Positions 1-6,965 of a DNA stretch of 24,073 nucleotides are shown here, one piece after another. A program made the position numbers and the translations under genes. Source of the DNA: Lentisphaeria bacterium (GTDB lineage: Bacteria; Verrucomicrobiota; Lentisphaeria; Oligosphaerales; Lenti-02); contig JAGLDW010000472.1 in NCBI GenBank assembly GCA_023145395.1, positions 1-24,073 on the forward strand, written 5' to 3'. The notes under the pieces are model-generated. The model worked only from the letters and a program-made list of their open reading frames with translations. It had not been told where the DNA came from and ran no database searches. The first letter of the stretch is position 1. Each line of letters begins with the position of its first letter.

Positions 1-263
1 AGTTGAGTGGTGGGGAGCAGCAGCGCGTCGGCCTGGCCCGCGCCCTGATCAACACCCCAAAACTGATTCTCGCCGACGAACCGACCGGAAACCTGGATGC
101 GGACTCCGCAGCCATTATCCTCGGCCTGCTTTTCGACCTCGCCTCGAAAAGCGGTAGCACGGTGGTTCTCACAACCCATGACCCGGCCGTTGCCGAACGC
201 TGTGTCCGACGCATTCACATCGAAGCTGGACGAATTGCCCAAGACCACACAGGCCCGCAATGA
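1..263 (+). CDS. ABC transporter ATP-binding protein (LolD/MacB-like), 3' end only
   Basis: This is the C-terminal part of an ABC ATPase; the gene starts left of the window. The visible frame opens with the ABC signature LSGGEQQRV, followed by a Walker B stretch ending LILADEPTGNLD with its catalytic Glu, a D-loop and a switch histidine in TTHDP. The LSGGEQQRV...ADEPTGNLD combination is typical of the LolD/MacB/FtsE-type family that works with FtsX-like permeases at the inner membrane, often moving lipoproteins or peptides or driving periplasmic proteins. The TGA stop lies 14 bp before the next ATG, so it probably shares an operon with the following two exported proteins, which may be its extracytoplasmic partners. 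The permease is not in the window. The ATPase class is clear; the substrate is unknown. Confidence 0.9.
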   Translation, partial: LSGGEQQRVGLARALINTPKLILADEPTGNLDADSAAIILGLLFDLASKSGSTVVLTTHDPAVAERCVRRIHIEAGRIAQDHTGPQ

Positions 264-277
264 AAGGGGTATAGACC

Positions 278-1033
278 ATGAAACGAGCCATTGCGCTTCT
301 CGCTCTTGCGATGTTGCAGACGTTCTGTCCTGCAGCTGACAAGCCCGCTGTAAAAATCCTCGCCTACATCCACCAGACCTCTGGCTGCCAGACGCACACG
401 GAGGCGTTCCTTGCCGAACTGGCGAAGAAGCACGCGGGCAAGGTGACGCTTGAGATTGTGGACTTCGGCACCAAAAAAGGTCGCAAGCGGCAACTTGCAG
501 CCGGGCATAAATGCATGGCGATCACTCTCAACGGCACTATTCAGGCGAAGATTGTCACCCAAGGCGTGACTCTGGATGTTGCCTTTCGCATGCCAGCCGG
601 ATATTTCTGGAAGCATGAAGAGCTGGAAATCGCTCTGCGGCAATTACTCAGTGGCGTGACGAAAAGTGATCGCGCCTCTCTGAAGATTTCTGCACTCGCC
701 GGCGATAAGGGGACTAGAACCCTCGTTGTCGGTGGCAAGGAGATCATTACTCTGGCCGATGCGAAACGAATTGATGCCGCAGTGGCCACGCTCCGGAAAC
801 TGATGGAGGCAAAGCCCATCGTCCAAGATCAGTTCCGCATAGCCGGAGGCGAGACAGAGGCGGTCCTGACGATTCGCGAAACGCCGTTTCTGACCTTGAC
901 GAAAGCCGACGCCGAGGACGGCAAGCCCACCTTTGAGGATCTAGTGCTGAACACGGCCAGGACCTTTGGCGATTGTTTTCCACGAGTGCAACGTCCCTAT
1001 CCTGGGATGAGACGACCAGGGGGGAGGAGGTGA
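278..1033 (+). CDS. Exported thioredoxin-like protein of unknown function
   Basis: 251 residues beginning with a Sec signal peptide (MKR, a hydrophobic run to about residue 17, probable cleavage after PAA at 18-20). The next stretch, about residues 25-90, has a thioredoxin-like alternation: a beta strand (VKILAYIH), SGC with Cys37, an amphipathic helix, a second strand (VTLEIVDF), and Cys79 just before a strand AITLNG. There is no CxxC motif. The following gene has the same pattern and the same Cys-Cys spacing, so the two look like paralogues. The rest (about 100-251) is not recognised; the last 20 residues are Arg/Pro-rich and end abruptly. The start has a purine-rich AAAGGGG ribosome site about 8 bp upstream. 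It lies in an operon with the ABC ATPase upstream and the membrane-anchored protein 4 bp downstream. The function could be redox or substrate binding for the transporter; this is inference. Confidence 0.75.
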   Translation: MKRAIALLALAMLQTFCPAADKPAVKILAYIHQTSGCQTHTEAFLAELAKKHAGKVTLEIVDFGTKKGRKRQLAAGHKCMAITLNGTIQAKIVTQGVTLDVAFRMPAGYFWKHEELEIALRQLLSGVTKSDRASLKISALAGDKGTRTLVVGGKEIITLADAKRIDAAVATLRKLMEAKPIVQDQFRIAGGETEAVLTIRETPFLTLTKADAEDGKPTFEDLVLNTARTFGDCFPRVQRPYPGMRRPGGRR

Positions 1034-1037
1034 CGTC

Positions 1038-1805
1038 ATGGGTTTGGTAGGCATGGATGATCAACAGCGCGAAGTCGTTGAGAACGAACTGTTCGGACAC
1101 AGCTTCGACAGCGCGGAGGCGCGCTGGGAATATGAGCGGATCCGACGCAGGCGGGCAGTCTTTCGCGGTGTGTTCGGCGTGTTCCTGCTCGCAGTTTTTG
1201 GCTATGGGCTCTACCTATTGCTAGGCGGTGGCATGTCTGCGGCGGACAGACACGGCCACGAAGGGGAAGGAGGAGGGGAAGGGGCGAAAATCAACGTGCG
1301 GCCTATCGGCTCTCCCAATGCCCGCGTGTCCGTTCTCGCCGTCGTCCCCGGCGGTTCGGACTGTCACAGCGGCATCATCAAATTCCTCTGCGACACGGCC
1401 ACGGCCAATCAAGACCGGATCCGCGTGGAGTTCAAGACCATGGAGGAACTGGGCAAGGACGATCTCACCAACATGACTGGCTCCTACTGCGCCGCTGTCA
1501 TCATCAATGACAAGACGAGTTTCGAGGTAAAAGCTGCCGACTGCGACACGGTCCGGACGGTGACACTCGTAGGCACGGAACCCACACACTATTCACTCGA
1601 TGATGTGGGATACAGCTTAACGGCTGTCTACACGAAGGAATACGGCGCTCCCGAGACGCCGCTCTTCGAGGCCAAGGGGAAAGACTGTGGGACATGCGAT
1701 GGGGGTGGTGACCGGCCGCCTGAAGGGCTTCCCTCCGCCGGTCAGGAGTTGGACCGGGACGAATCCATCAAACTCAAGCTTCCCACCTTCAACGACGACG
1801 AGTGA
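1038..1805 (+). CDS. Membrane-anchored thioredoxin-like protein of unknown function
   Basis: 255 residues. A charged cytoplasmic N-terminus (1-40, ending RIRRRR) is followed by one transmembrane segment at about 43-64, a Gly/Glu-rich linker (75-83) and an extracytoplasmic domain from about 85. That domain repeats the pattern of the preceding gene product: strand VSVLAVVP, GSDC with Cys109, a helix, a strand IRVEFKTM, then Cys151 before strand AAVIIND. Additional cysteines sit at 118, 169, 217 and 220 (the last two as a CGTC motif), followed by a disordered acidic tail. The start is supported by GGAGGAGG 8 bp upstream of the ATG at 1038; an internal ATG six codons in is a weaker alternative. 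It is the last gene of the ABC operon and converges on the glycyl radical enzyme gene with only 31 bp between them. No precise family was recognised. Confidence 0.72.
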   Translation: MGLVGMDDQQREVVENELFGHSFDSAEARWEYERIRRRRAVFRGVFGVFLLAVFGYGLYLLLGGGMSAADRHGHEGEGGGEGAKINVRPIGSPNARVSVLAVVPGGSDCHSGIIKFLCDTATANQDRIRVEFKTMEELGKDDLTNMTGSYCAAVIINDKTSFEVKAADCDTVRTVTLVGTEPTHYSLDDVGYSLTAVYTKEYGAPETPLFEAKGKDCGTCDGGGDRPPEGLPSAGQELDRDESIKLKLPTFNDDE

Positions 1806-1836
1806 CCGAGCCCAGCTCCCGCTGTGTGGTGGCGCG

Positions 1837-3981
1837 CTAGACGCTCATCTCTTCGCGGCGGATGATTTCGTTCTGACCTGCTTCCCCCATGTCCACGAAA
1901 GCGGCGCTGTAGCCGGTGATGCGCACCATCAGGTCCTGGTGCTTCTCGGGGTGACACTGGGCTTCACGCAGCGTCTCACTATCGGCCATGGAGAGTTGGA
2001 TCTGCATTCCTCCCTGCTCGAAATAGGCGTGTAGGAGCTGATCCAGCAGTTCGACACCTCTCTCACCTGTGAATGCCGCGGGCTGCAGGCGCAGATTGAG
2101 AGCGCCCGAGTGGCAACGGTCGAGAGGAAGCTTGGCGATGGATTGCAGCATGGCGGTGACGCCCTGGGTGCAGACGCCCGCCGTGGGCGAGGTATTTTCG
2201 CTGAGAGGCTGCCCGTTCCCGCGTCCATCGGGAGTGGTGCCCGTCTCCGATCCGTGGCGGATGTGTCCCATGTCCGTTTCGATGCAGCGGAAGACGATGA
2301 CGGATTCGACGCCTGCGGACTCCGCAGCATCGTCGATCTCCTCCTGCATCAATTCCATGACCCGCACCGCGTGTGTATCGGCCCGTTCGTCATCGCGTCC
2401 CCACTTTGGGGCGGCGAGGCAGTGCTGCCGCAGCACGTCTCTCCTCTCGAAGTTGCTCTCCAGCGCATCGACAAGCTCCCCCATGGAGGCGATCGCTTCC
2501 GTGAACACCACATGTTCGATTGCCGCGAGCGAGTCCACGAGCGTCGCGAAGCCGCCGAACGTCGTGATCATGGTCCGGTGCCGCACACCTCCGTTGTGTT
2601 TCGCCCGGGCGTTTTCGACGGTGCCGCGTAGGAAGCAGTCGTCCATGGCAAGCGTGCCGGGGACGTCGCTGGTCAACTCCCGCATGCGCTTCTCTGTACT
2701 TGCCACATCAGCGCGGATCCGCTCCCGGTAGGCGTGCCGGAAGGCCGCGTAGACTTCGCCCATGCCTGTCGCTTCGCGTAGCGTGGGAAGAACCACAAGA
2801 AGGAGTTTTGCCACGTTGTGCCAGGCACATCCCATGCTGGTCTGCGAGGGAGGAAGATCAGGCCAGTTGCAGCCGTGCATGGTGTATTCGAGCGCTTCCT
2901 CGAGGGGAAATCCGATGTGCTGCATGGCTGGCACGATGCACTCGTCGTTGTAGACCATCATGCTGGCGTTGTCGCGTAGTTTTCGGCAGACGCGCCGCCA
3001 GGTGCTCCCGGGCATCTCCTTCCAGAACCGGACGACAACGCAGGGGTTCTCGAAACGGGAAACGATACATTCGAGGAAGAGATTGGTCAGGTCGGTGCAG
3101 TCGGGCATGCCGTCGCGGCTCCGTCCTCCAAGCACCACATACTGGGGGGCGTCGTAGGCGAGATTGCGCAACCATCCCGTCGCCTTTTCGCAGCCATCGC
3201 TCATCTGATGCTCGCCACGGCCGAGAATGAGATTGTTCTTGCAGTAGAAGTCCTCGATAATGTCACCAGCCTGCTCACGACTGAGTATGCCATTCCGCAG
3301 ATCCCGTTCGTAGAAAGGGAAGAGCCACTGGTCCATGCGGCCGAATGTGAGCGTGGGATTGCGCGCCATCATGGTGCAGTAGACATGGCCTACGAACCAG
3401 ATGAGCTGAACGGCCTCTCTGAAGGATTGCGGCTCGCGCTCGGACACGGCTTGCGCCGCTGCAGCCTGCTCCTGAAGACCACACGCCCTAGCCGCCTTGG
3501 CGTAGCGCATCGCATACATCTGCAGGGCGCCGTAGACGCGCGTCATCCCCGTCAGAAAATCAAGAACACTTTGCGGTTCGGATTCGCGCCTTCGCCGTTC
3601 GAGCTGTCTTTTCGCCTCGGCTTTCAGCCCCCCGAGTCCCTGTTGGAGCAGTCGTTCCCAGTCCAGTGTCTCGTGCCCGGAGTCGGTCATGCTCGGGGCG
3701 ATGGCACTGGGGAGAATCTTCAGAAAATTCTGGAAACGAGCCTCTCCCGCCGTGTCTGGAACGTCCTCGCGGATGCGACCCAGCACAAGATCCCAAGGTT
3801 TCACGGGCACTTCGATTCTGCTCAGAAGGTCTTCGACAATGGCGGCGAACTGCAGGGGTTGCGGTTTCCCTTTGTGACGTTCCCATGCTTCGTGCGTCAG
3901 TGCCAGACGCTCCAGCGTCGTGCTGCGCGGACTCTTGTTCCGCAGTTGCTCGAGAGCTTCGTCGATGCGAGGGCGGTCCAT
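1837..3981 (-). CDS. Glycyl radical enzyme (pyruvate formate-lyase family) of unknown substrate
   Basis: About 714 residues, the usual length for glycyl radical enzymes, which act in the cytoplasm on a substrate after a dedicated radical SAM activase installs a glycyl radical. The C-terminal radical loop is clear: VRITGYS, about 25 residues from the end, followed by AAFVDM and QNEIIRRE. The thiyl-radical cysteine lies in EYTMHGCNWP (Cys389 and radical Gly708 counted from the longest start). Eliminases such as glycerol dehydratase, CutC, IslA and HpsG have GCxE here, and pyruvate formate-lyase has adjacent cysteines; this protein has Trp where the Glu would be. The start chosen is ATG 3981 (MDRPRIDEAL, fitting the family N-terminus); ATG 4026, preceded by AGGTG, and GTG 4035 are alternatives. 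It follows the TauE/SafE exporter on the same strand. No activase gene is adjacent. Family certain, reaction unknown. Confidence 0.93.
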   Translation of the reverse strand: MDRPRIDEALEQLRNKSPRSTTLERLALTHEAWERHKGKPQPLQFAAIVEDLLSRIEVPVKPWDLVLGRIREDVPDTAGEARFQNFLKILPSAIAPSMTDSGHETLDWERLLQQGLGGLKAEAKRQLERRRRESEPQSVLDFLTGMTRVYGALQMYAMRYAKAARACGLQEQAAAAQAVSEREPQSFREAVQLIWFVGHVYCTMMARNPTLTFGRMDQWLFPFYERDLRNGILSREQAGDIIEDFYCKNNLILGRGEHQMSDGCEKATGWLRNLAYDAPQYVVLGGRSRDGMPDCTDLTNLFLECIVSRFENPCVVVRFWKEMPGSTWRRVCRKLRDNASMMVYNDECIVPAMQHIGFPLEEALEYTMHGCNWPDLPPSQTSMGCAWHNVAKLLLVVLPTLREATGMGEVYAAFRHAYRERIRADVASTEKRMRELTSDVPGTLAMDDCFLRGTVENARAKHNGGVRHRTMITTFGGFATLVDSLAAIEHVVFTEAIASMGELVDALESNFERRDVLRQHCLAAPKWGRDDERADTHAVRVMELMQEEIDDAAESAGVESVIVFRCIETDMGHIRHGSETGTTPDGRGNGQPLSENTSPTAGVCTQGVTAMLQSIAKLPLDRCHSGALNLRLQPAAFTGERGVELLDQLLHAYFEQGGMQIQLSMADSETLREAQCHPEKHQDLMVRITGYSAAFVDMGEAGQNEIIRREEMSV

Positions 3982-4066
3982 GATGGAGTGTCTCTCGCGC
4001 TGTTTGTGTTGGTGGCTTGCTTCCATTTGCGGCACCTGCTGTACCGTTGCCAGTCCAGGGCATTTG

Positions 4067-4837
4067 TCAATGGTGAAAGAAAGGGTGCAGCACGTTGTAC
4101 AGGCCGATTAGAATGAGCAACGCGGTGGCGATGATGCGCAATTGTCTTTCATCCACACGCTTTCCCAGTGAAAGGCCGAGAAAACTGCCGGCAAAGGACA
4201 GTGGCAAATAGCAGGCCGCCAACAGGGCAGAACGAAGAATGTCCTCTCCAAAGGACCAGAGAAGGAGTGTCATCTGGAAGGGAACCATGGGTAGCGACCA
4301 GGAGAGGATGGTTGCCCGCAGGCGGTCCCGGGGCCAGTCGTGTGCATATAGCCAGAGCACCATGGGTGGACCCCCGATGTTGGCGAAGCCGTTGAGAATG
4401 CCCCCAAGGAACGACGCGATCAGCCCCCAGCCGCGCCAGATGTGTTTGCGCGGCTCTGTCCGGAAGGCGAGACGCATGCCCATGGCCAGCAGGATCAACA
4501 ATCCCACGCACTGGCGTGTGACAGCCTGACTCTGTCCGGAAATCAGGCGGAGCAGAAACAGGCCCGCTGGCAATGCCAGAATACCGATTCCGATCATCGG
4601 CCAGAGTTCTCGCCAGCCCACGGATCTATGCAATTTTGTGACTGTCACGCAGCGCTGTGCGGTCGAGGCGGTGAGCGCGATGGTGACGATGTAGGGAAGT
4701 GGGAGGCCCAGGCTCATCATCAGCAGGGGAACGGCGAACAAGCTGAAGCCGAAACCTATGGCGGCCTGCAGCAAACTGCAGAAGAGCACAATGGCGGCTC
4801 CCAGTGCAGCCTGTAGGTATGTCAGTTCGGGGAACAT
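4067..4837 (-). CDS. TauE/SafE family anion (sulfite/sulfonate-type) exporter
   Basis: 256 residues with about eight hydrophobic segments in two similar halves, as expected for TauE/SafE integral membrane permeases. Each half opens with the Gly-rich helix typical of the family: AAIGFGFSLFAVPLL in the first and GGILNGFANIGGPPMVLWL in the second. Characterised or proposed members export sulfite, sulfoacetate or related organosulfur anions. The start chosen is ATG 4837, with GAGG five bases upstream; a GTG at 4870 would add 11 residues without a better ribosome site. It is the first gene of a two-gene minus-strand operon with the glycyl radical enzyme, whose start lies 30-85 bp downstream depending on the codon used. 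That linkage suggests it exports a product of the radical enzyme, possibly sulfite. The substrate is inferred from family and context only. Confidence 0.88.
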   Translation of the reverse strand: MFPELTYLQAALGAAIVLFCSLLQAAIGFGFSLFAVPLLMMSLGLPLPYIVTIALTASTAQRCVTVTKLHRSVGWRELWPMIGIGILALPAGLFLLRLISGQSQAVTRQCVGLLILLAMGMRLAFRTEPRKHIWRGWGLIASFLGGILNGFANIGGPPMVLWLYAHDWPRDRLRATILSWSLPMVPFQMTLLLWSFGEDILRSALLAACYLPLSFAGSFLGLSLGKRVDERQLRIIATALLILIGLYNVLHPFFHH

Positions 4838-4898
4838 GGAAACCTCATGGAAAATTGTCAGACCCGCCACAAAAAGAGTCTGGCGAGGGAAAGTGATC

Positions 4899-4926
4899 GG
4901 TCATCAGTCATCAGTCATCGGTCATC
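4899..4926 (+). repeat. Tandem heptamer repeat (RGTCATC x4)
   Basis: Four adjacent 7-bp units: GGTCATC, AGTCATC, AGTCATC, GGTCATC, followed by a partial fifth. The reverse complement GATGACC recurs at 5000-5006, so the two blocks could pair across a spacer of roughly 70 bp. The same units occur in the repeat upstream of the HIT gene near 20965-20978. Confidence 0.8.
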
Positions 4927-4985
4927 GGTGGGGAACTTCCCAACTCCATCAGGTTGGTCCCAAAAGAACACAGATTGCGCCGCAA

Positions 4986-5038
4986 GAACACCGATCACTG
5001 ATGACCGGTCACCTATCACTGGTCGCGAAAACCTTTTC
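4986..5038 (+). repeat. Dispersed intergenic repeat, copy A
   Basis: A 23-bp block at 4986-5008 (GAACACCGATCACTGATGAC followed by CGG) and a 15-bp block CGCGAAAACCTTTTC at 5024-5038. The same two blocks, in the same order, are found on the opposite strand at 20985-20963 with two mismatches and just beyond it with one mismatch. Copy A has about 15 extra bases between its blocks. It looks like a genome-dispersed repeat element. Confidence 0.75.
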
Positions 5039-5209
5039 CTGGAACGTGCAGGAGAGCCTGTGAGCGGCAAACCTGGCAGGTCTTTCAAGTGCGGGCTACG
5101 ATACCCGTGGTGCACGGGCTTTCAATTCCCTGTTCGCCATGGACGATTGGGGATCTCGTGGATTATTTCATGATTTTGACAATGACACCCTCGCATCAGG
5201 AGCAACACC

Positions 5210-6712
5210 ATGGTCGGACAGTATATTTTGGCGCTGGATCAGGGCACGACCAGCTCGCGGGCCATTCTCTTCGACCACGATCAGTGTGTTGTCGGTACCG
5301 CCCAGCGCGAGTTCCGCCAAATCTACCCTCGAGCGGGGTGGGTCGAGCACGATCCCATGGACATCTGGACATCGCAGCGAACGGTTATGGAGGAGGTTCT
5401 CGCGCGAAGCGGCGTTGCCCCCGAGCAGCTTGCCGGCCTGGGAATCACCAACCAGCGCGAGACTACGATCGTCTGGGAGCGGGCAACTGGACGGCCCGTC
5501 CACAACGCCATCGTCTGGCAATGCCGACGCACAGCGGACATTTGCGAACGTCTCGAAAAAGACGGCATGGGAGCGCATATCCGAGCCAGCACTGGCTTGG
5601 TGCTCGACGCCTACTTCTCCGGCACCAAGATCAACTGGATTCTCGACCATGTGGACGGAGCACGCGCCCAGGCCGAGCGTGGGGAGTTGCTCTTCGGCAC
5701 GATCGACACATGGCTGATTTGGCAGCTCACAGGGGGCGAAGTGCATGTGACGGACTGCACAAACGCATCTAGAACCATGCTGTTCAACATCCGTACGCTC
5801 GACTGGGACGATGACATCCTCCGCGCTCTCGCCATCCCCCGCAGCATGCTCCCGGATGTGAGAAGCTCCAGCGAGATCTACGGGCATGCCCGAATGGGCG
5901 ACAGTGGCTTCCCCGTGCCCATTGCAGGGGTCGCCGGCGATCAGCAGGCCGCTTTGTTCGGGCAGGGATGCCACCAGCCGGGCATGGTCAAGAACACCTA
6001 TGGCACAGGCTGTTTCATGCTCATGAACACGGGTGCCCGCATGATTCAATCACAAAACGGGTTGCTCGCGACCATTGCCATTGGGGTAGAGGGCAAGGTG
6101 GAGTACGCGCTCGAGGGAAGTGTTTTCGCCGGTGGCGCCGCTGTCCAGTGGCTGCGGGACGAACTGGAAATCATCGACACCGCCGCCGATTCCGAAAATG
6201 CTGCGGAAAGTGTCTCCGACAGCAATGGGGTGTACGTGGTTCCCGCCTTTGCGGGGCTTGGTTCTCCCTACTGGGACATGTATGCGCGCGGCGCGATCCT
6301 CGGGCTTACCAGAGGGGCGAATCGCAACCATATCATCCGCGCCACTCTCGAATCCATTGCCTATCAGTCCCGCGATCTGCTCGAGGCCATGATGGCCGAT
6401 TCAGGCGTCGATATCGAAGTGCTGGACGTGGATGGCGGCGCCGTCGCAAACAATTTTCTCATGCAGTTCCAGGCGGACATTCTAGGCAAACAGGTGAGGC
6501 GGCCAGTGATCACGGAGACCACGGCGTTGGGAGCTGCATGCCTCGCTGGGCTGGCTACGGGATTCTGGAAAGACCGCGCCACGATTGCGTCGGCCCGGAG
6601 GATCGAGTGCGTATTTGAGCCAACCCTCGACGAAGAGCACCGCGATGCCGCCTACGCTGGCTGGAAGAAAGCCGTGCAACGGAGTCTGAACTGGATTGAT
6701 CCCGGCGATTGA
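5210..6712 (+). CDS. glpK: Glycerol kinase
   Basis: 500 residues, the normal length of GlpK, an FGGY-family cytoplasmic kinase that converts glycerol and ATP to sn-glycerol 3-phosphate. The N-terminal ATP-site motif LDQGTTSSRA (9-18), the glycerol-binding NQRETT (81-86), FSGTKINWIL, the catalytic-Asp region GVAGDQQAALFGQGC, NTYGTGCF, and the C-terminal VDGGAVANNFLMQFQAD are all present and in order, with no gap. The start is fixed by AGGAG seven bases before the ATG. It is a single gene, divergent from the exporter/glycyl radical enzyme operon and convergent with the EF-hand gene. No GlpF or GlpD is next to it. Some members also phosphorylate dihydroxyacetone or other polyols, so a broader role linked to the neighbouring radical enzyme cannot be excluded. 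Confidence 0.96.
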   Translation: MVGQYILALDQGTTSSRAILFDHDQCVVGTAQREFRQIYPRAGWVEHDPMDIWTSQRTVMEEVLARSGVAPEQLAGLGITNQRETTIVWERATGRPVHNAIVWQCRRTADICERLEKDGMGAHIRASTGLVLDAYFSGTKINWILDHVDGARAQAERGELLFGTIDTWLIWQLTGGEVHVTDCTNASRTMLFNIRTLDWDDDILRALAIPRSMLPDVRSSSEIYGHARMGDSGFPVPIAGVAGDQQAALFGQGCHQPGMVKNTYGTGCFMLMNTGARMIQSQNGLLATIAIGVEGKVEYALEGSVFAGGAAVQWLRDELEIIDTAADSENAAESVSDSNGVYVVPAFAGLGSPYWDMYARGAILGLTRGANRNHIIRATLESIAYQSRDLLEAMMADSGVDIEVLDVDGGAVANNFLMQFQADILGKQVRRPVITETTALGAACLAGLATGFWKDRATIASARRIECVFEPTLDEEHRDAAYAGWKKAVQRSLNWIDPGD

Positions 6713-6749
6713 GCGCGTTGCATCAGAGCCGCGCGCAACGCAAGCGGTC

Positions 6750-6886
6750 TTGGGTTCACCGCCCGTCAGTGGCTCGGGACCTCCGGGACCGAGGATGATC
6801 AGCTACATGTTTATTCGCGGTCCGAGACGGCCCGCCCACTTTTGGGTTCACCGTCCGTCAGTGGCTCGGGACCTCCGGGACCGAGG
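6750..6886 (+). repeat. Two 45-bp direct repeats, 92-bp period
   Basis: Units at 6750-6794 and 6842-6886 differ by a single base (C or T after TTCACCG). Each contains GTGGCTCGGGACCTCCGGGA. The 47-bp spacer between them includes a diverged partial copy (CGCGGTCCGAGACGG). Confidence 0.9.
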
Positions 6887-6929
6887 GTATGGCCTGGCCA
6901 CACTCGCGGTCCGGGAGGTCCCGAGCCAC
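6861..6929. terminator. 23-bp perfect inverted repeat, possible bidirectional terminator
   Basis: The arm at 6861-6883 (GTGGCTCGGGACCTCCGGGA then CCG) is perfectly reverse-complementary to 6907-6929, with a 23-bp spacer. It lies between two convergent genes and would form a very stable stem in either transcript. There is no T-run after it, so it is not a classical intrinsic terminator; transcript-end protection or a repeat-element origin are alternatives. Confidence 0.5.
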
Positions 6930-6965
6930 CAGCATTGCCGCCCACAATCCGCATTGCGCTGTCCG

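Larger units (their letters stand above)
4838..5209. other. 372-bp divergent intergenic region with heptamer repeats
   Basis: This region separates the divergently transcribed exporter and glycerol kinase genes and should hold both promoters, but I could not assign convincing -35/-10 pairs. It contains four tandem heptamers of the form RGTCATC at 4899-4926 and a partly inverted set at about 4992-5020, with a complex spacer between. The ribosome site AGGAG for glycerol kinase is at 5198-5202. I see no credible coding sequence here. Confidence 0.6.
6713..6965. other. 253-bp convergent intergenic region, repeat-rich
   Basis: Non-coding spacer between glycerol kinase and the EF-hand gene. A 7-bp-arm hairpin (GCGTTGC 6715-6721 with GCAACGC 6735-6741) follows the glycerol kinase stop. 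The remainder is taken up by two 45-bp direct repeats and an inverted copy, listed separately. I see no coding sequence. Confidence 0.7.

Noticed and set aside
3208..4116. Long plus-strand frame opposite the glycyl radical enzyme
   Set aside because: It is antisense to a gene with complete family motifs and its translation shows no recognisable domain; high GC content makes such mirror frames common.
4899..5020. Possible CRISPR array
   Set aside because: The units are 7 bp and contiguous, with no unique spacers of constant length and no cas genes.
5176..5181. TTGACA as a -35 box for glycerol kinase
   Set aside because: A -10 box at normal spacing would fall on the ribosome site near 5199-5204, where the sequence is not TATAAT-like.
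5168..6049. Long minus-strand frame opposite glycerol kinase
   Set aside because: Shadow of a well-conserved gene, with no ribosome site or family character.
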